This document shows, piece by piece, positions 61,490-64,000 of a DNA stretch of 64,000 nt (positions are counted from its first letter, which is position 1; each line of letters opens with the position of its first letter). This stretch comes from Humulus lupulus. Taxonomy: Eukaryota; Streptophyta; Magnoliopsida; Rosales; Cannabaceae. A model generated the notes under the pieces. The model did not search any database and had not been told where the DNA came from. It was given only the letters and a program-made list of their open reading frames with translations. The stretch spans positions 104,177,970 to 104,241,969 of the forward strand of contig NC_084798.1 of the NCBI RefSeq assembly GCF_963169125.1. Direction: 5' to 3'. The position numbers were made by a program, and so were the translations under genes.

Positions 61490-62030
61490 TGATGGCCATG
61501 GCGTGGCTCCTATCCCTTCGCGAGGCCTCCTCGGAAGGCCTATTGATGGCATGGCTCCTTTTCCTTCGCGAGGCCTCCTTAGAAGGCCTATTGATGGCGT
61601 GGCTCCTACTACTTAGCGAGGCCTCCTCCGCACGGCCACCTAACGGCGCGGCTCCTATTCCTTCATGAGGCCTCCTCCGCATGGCCACCTAACGGCGCGG
61701 CTCCTATTCCTTCACGAGGCCTCCTCCGCATGGTCGCCTAACGGCGTGGCTGAGCAATTGGGAGGTGTGCGTGCGGGGCGGGCCGTGCGCCTGGGGCGTG
61801 GCCGAGTGAGGCTGGAGGTGCGCGCGCGAGGCGGGCCGCGTGCTTGGGGCGTGGCCGAGCGATGCCGAAGGTGCGCGCGCGAGGCGGGCCGCGTGCCTGG
61901 GGCGTGGCTGAGCGATGCTGGAGGTCCGCGCGAGGCGGGCCACGTGCCTGGGGCGTGGCCGAGCGAGGCCGGAGGTGCGCGCATGAGGCGGGCCGTGTGC
62001 CTGGGGCAAGGCCGAGCCATGCCATCGATG
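61490..62030. repeat. Two GC-rich tandem arrays in the D LTR
   Basis: About five copies of a ~48-bp unit (GCGTGGCTCCTATTCCTTCG, then GAGGCCTCCTCCGCATGGCC; 61490-61750). These are followed by about five copies of a 50-53 bp unit (GTGCGCGCGCGAGGCGGGCC, then TGCCTGGGGCGTGGCCGAGCG; 61765-62020). Overlapping open frames on both strands are repeat artefacts. Confidence 0.88.
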
Positions 62031-62297
62031 CGCACCTAGAGTATGGCCAGACAAGGCCGTGATGATGCGGCTTGGACCTCATGCATCACGAGTTGATGCG
62101 AGGCTACTGCCAAAGGATGATGGCCCAAGCATCCCGTGGCTCAGACACGCGTTTAGGCCTTCATGGGACCTTAGCGTGTGCCTAGGATCTTTTACGGGCA
62201 TGGAATATTGAGCGTCCACACTGACTAAGTGTCCTTTAGCCTTGTATTTAACCATGTATTGGGGATTTTTTTTCTTGGTGGATTTTTGGCATCCACA

Positions 62298-62310
62298 CTT
62301 GCCCCCTAGT
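62298..62310 (-). other. Polypurine tract of element D
   Basis: The minus strand reads ACTAGGGGGCAAG, followed by TGTGGATGCC. It corresponds to CTGGGGGGCAAG in B. Confidence 0.7.
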
Positions 62311-62589
62311 CTATAAGGAGGCCTTTAGGTGTTCTTGTAGACTCTTCTCTTCCTTTTTATTTTTTTTTTATCGTATTTTCTTTTTTTTTTTTAATTTTAT
62401 TTTTTGTATTTTTCATGCTCGAGGTCCTTTGGAGCCCACGCGAATGGGGGTTCGATAGGTCTCTGTTTGGTGAACCTTGGTTGTATCTATAAGGATACGT
62501 TGACCCATTGGGTTCTAGCTATCCTTTTATCTATGTGTGCGCGCGCTTATTATATCTTGCGAGAAGTGTCCCTCTCGTCATTAGGCATA

Positions 62590-62870
62590 GTACTATTTTT
62601 GCAAGCGTCTTCTTTGAGACCCTTTTTGCAAGTGTCTTCTTTGAGACCCTTTTTGGAAGCGTCTACTTTGAGACCCTTTTTACTAACGTCTACTTTGGAG
62701 ACCCTTTTCTCAAGCGTCTATTTTTGGAGACCCTTTTCTTAAGCGTCTATTTTTGGAGTCCCTTTTCTCAAGCGTCTATTTTTGGAGACCCTTTTCTCAA
62801 GCGTCTACTTTTGAGATCCTTTTCTCAAGCGTCTACTTTGGAGACCCTTTTCTCAAGCGTCTATTTTTGA
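62590..62870. repeat. ~28-bp tandem array of element D
   Basis: About ten copies of a 27-29 bp unit of the form TCAAGCGTCTATTTTTGGAG followed by ACCCTTTTC. It lies at the position of B's array, next to the shared block 62418-62610, but the unit is different. Confidence 0.9.
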
Positions 62871-62960
62871 GGTGATCTCCCCTCGGGTCGCGACTTTCAT
62901 GGCTAGATGGTCTTCGTTCAATCTCAAACTTGGTTAGCGATCCCTCTAGCGCGACGCCAC

Positions 62961-64000
62961 CTTCTATATGGAATCTTCAAACGTGTTAGTAGTAGGGCAA
63001 CTAGAGGAAGGTTGTCTTTCTTCCACATAGAAGTTCTTATGGCCCTCTTCCACACGTATGTACTTCTGTGCTCTCTCGAAGAAGTCATCCAAATTCGTAA
63101 CTTCTCTTTTGAGCATGCTCCCCCATAACTTGCTTCCTGGACGAACTCCGGCTGTAATAGCCATCTTGTGCTCCGCTTTGGTCAAACCTCCCACCTTTGT
63201 CGCTTCTATACTGAACCTATGGATGTAGTCCTTTAGACTTTCATTCTCGCCTTGTTTTATGTTAGTGAGGCTGGTAGTTGGCATGACGTAATCACACACT
63301 GCATGGTGTTACTGAAGAAATTCATCAGAGAATTGTTGCCATGACTCAATTGTTCCTGGCCTTAACCTCTTGAACCACTTGTACGCCACTCCTTTAAGCG
63401 TAACGACGAAGCAATGACACTTTTCCCTGTTGTTGACCCCTCTTAACCTCATCAAGTTATTGAAGGAGTCTAAATGATATTTTGGGTCCCTCGCACGGAG
63501 TCATGCGAGGCTCTCTGAAGCCAGTGGGCATTCGCTCAGCTTGAATCTCCCATGTGAAGGGTAAATCACGGTCGAATTCTTCGTCATCCATGTGCCCCCT
63601 AAGTGCAGTGGGGATCTTGCCTCGAGGGCTTCACATTTTGGTGTCTAGTCCCCTCCTCTTTTTGCATAAGGAGTTTTGCGAGCTCTTGGGCTGATCCCTT
63701 GCCTTGGTTGTGTCCATTGGGGGAATCGCGGGGGGGTACGTCTCTCACTTCTGACCTCTCTCCATGGAGCTCTTTTCTTAGGCCAGGGGGTGCCTCTTTT
63801 GAGGGGACTTCAGCCTCGTTCTTACGACCATCACCTTCTCTCCACCTTTGCTTCTGGGGACATTTCGTTGGCCTTGGTCCCCCCTGGTACTTTGTCTGGG
63901 GGGTTTTACTGGTGGAAAGTTGGGTTCCCCCAACGTCTATGGGGACAGTGCTTTCCCCTTTTTCGTGCTCCTTCTCTTTATGCTTAGGGAGGGGTATGCT
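62961..64000 (-). pseudogene. Element D gag, truncated and decayed
   Basis: The readable part 63299-62964 (ENESLKDYIHRFSIEATKVGGLTKAEHKMAI..., MLKREVTNLDDFFERAQKYIRVEEGHKN) is homologous to the B gag capsid C-terminal half. Upstream, 63300-64000 shows gag N-terminal sequence with many stops and frame changes. The Cys/His segment and protease are missing, and the sequence goes directly into the tandem array. Confidence 0.82.

Larger units (their letters stand above)
51172..62297 (-). mobile_element. 3' LTR of element D, split by element E
   Basis: The parts 51172-51487 and 60971-62297 are joined by the E TSD. A TATA-like minus-strand CTATAAAATGAA is near 51370. Two GC-rich arrays lie in the second part. 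The canonical start (minus-strand TGTGGACGCTC) is at 62220, but the polypurine tract is only at 62298. A further 77 bp that begin with another TGTGGATGCC lie between. Confidence 0.82.
51172..64000 (-). mobile_element. Element D: pol-less Tat derivative related to B (runs off the window)
   Basis: The 3' LTR starts at 51172 (TGTTGATGG, matching B's TGTTGACGG) in A's RNase H. The left TSD would be AAGAT (51167-51171); the right end is outside the window. After the LTR come a polypurine tract, a block shared with B, a ~28-bp tandem array, and gag on the minus strand. Protease, pol and antisense gene are absent between array and gag. E is nested in its LTR. Confidence 0.85.

Noticed and set aside
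61384..62082. Overlapping open frames on both strands
   Set aside because: They come from the GC-rich arrays of the D LTR, with repetitive Arg/Ala/Pro translations only.
62404..62870. Phe/Leu-rich repeated ORFs that resemble membrane proteins
   Set aside because: They are translations of the ~28-bp tandem array. The hydrophobic pattern is a by-product of CTTTT-rich units.
1..64000. A host gene, tRNA or rRNA gene among the elements
   Set aside because: Every stretch with protein similarity that I recognise is retroelement gag, pol or the retroelement antisense gene. No tRNA cloverleaf or rRNA core was noticed, though I could not run a scan.

Overview
This is plant nuclear DNA, almost certainly from a flowering plant and probably a eudicot. 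Everything recognisable is LTR retrotransposon. I found no host protein gene, tRNA gene or rRNA gene. The evidence is two classes of plant Ty3/gypsy element: Tekay/Del-type chromoviruses with a C-terminal chromodomain, and Tat-lineage elements with an extra archaeal-type RNase H and an antisense gene. Their LTRs, primer sites and polypurine tracts are visible, and most insertions are framed by perfect 5-bp target site duplications (TSDs).

Layout. (1) 1-8914: the 3' part of a plus-strand Tat element (called T): a pol with nonsense codons, an antisense multi-exon gene, and a 3' LTR. (2) 8915-9486: an inverted, related Tat LTR (H). (3) From about 9489 past the right edge: an old minus-strand chromovirus (A) that hosts everything else. 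Its 3' LTR is split at 11358, and its pol is split at 21553, 36481 and 51171. Its surviving pieces are 9489-11357, 20270-21557, 36018-36481 and 50119-51171.

Insertions into A, each named here: G (11363-20264, minus strand, TSD TGACC) lies in A's LTR. B (21558-36017, minus strand, TSD TTATG) lies in A's integrase/chromodomain junction. C (36482-50118, plus strand, TSD TCAAC) lies in A's integrase. D (51172 to beyond 64000, minus strand) lies in A's RNase H. B's 5' LTR holds solo LTR S1 (30886-35506, TSD TGGGG), which holds solo LTR S2 (31208-33444, TSD CTCCG). C's 5' LTR holds element F (37955-47582, minus strand, TSD TTAGT). D's 3' LTR holds element E (51488-60965, plus strand, TSD GGCAG). 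The deepest nest is four layers (A, B, S1, S2).

E is the youngest and most complete element. It has two 2274-bp LTRs that differ at roughly 17 positions by eye, and one gag-pol frame broken by a single stop. It also carries a catalytic Asp-to-Asn change in reverse transcriptase. B and D are Tat derivatives without RT, RNase H or integrase. B keeps gag, protease and a spliced antisense gene with a Transposase_28-like domain; D keeps gag only. Both carry a ~28-bp tandem array at the same place but with different unit sequences.

The most interesting unexplained signals are these: a hairpin around the TATA box in both T and H LTRs with different but perfectly paired stems; splice-donor-like words conserved in nearly all chromovirus LTRs, matched by a branch-point/acceptor-like block just before gag; clusters of short palindromes at a homologous LTR position whose word differs between families; and a palindromic primer-site insertion in the 5' LTR of F.
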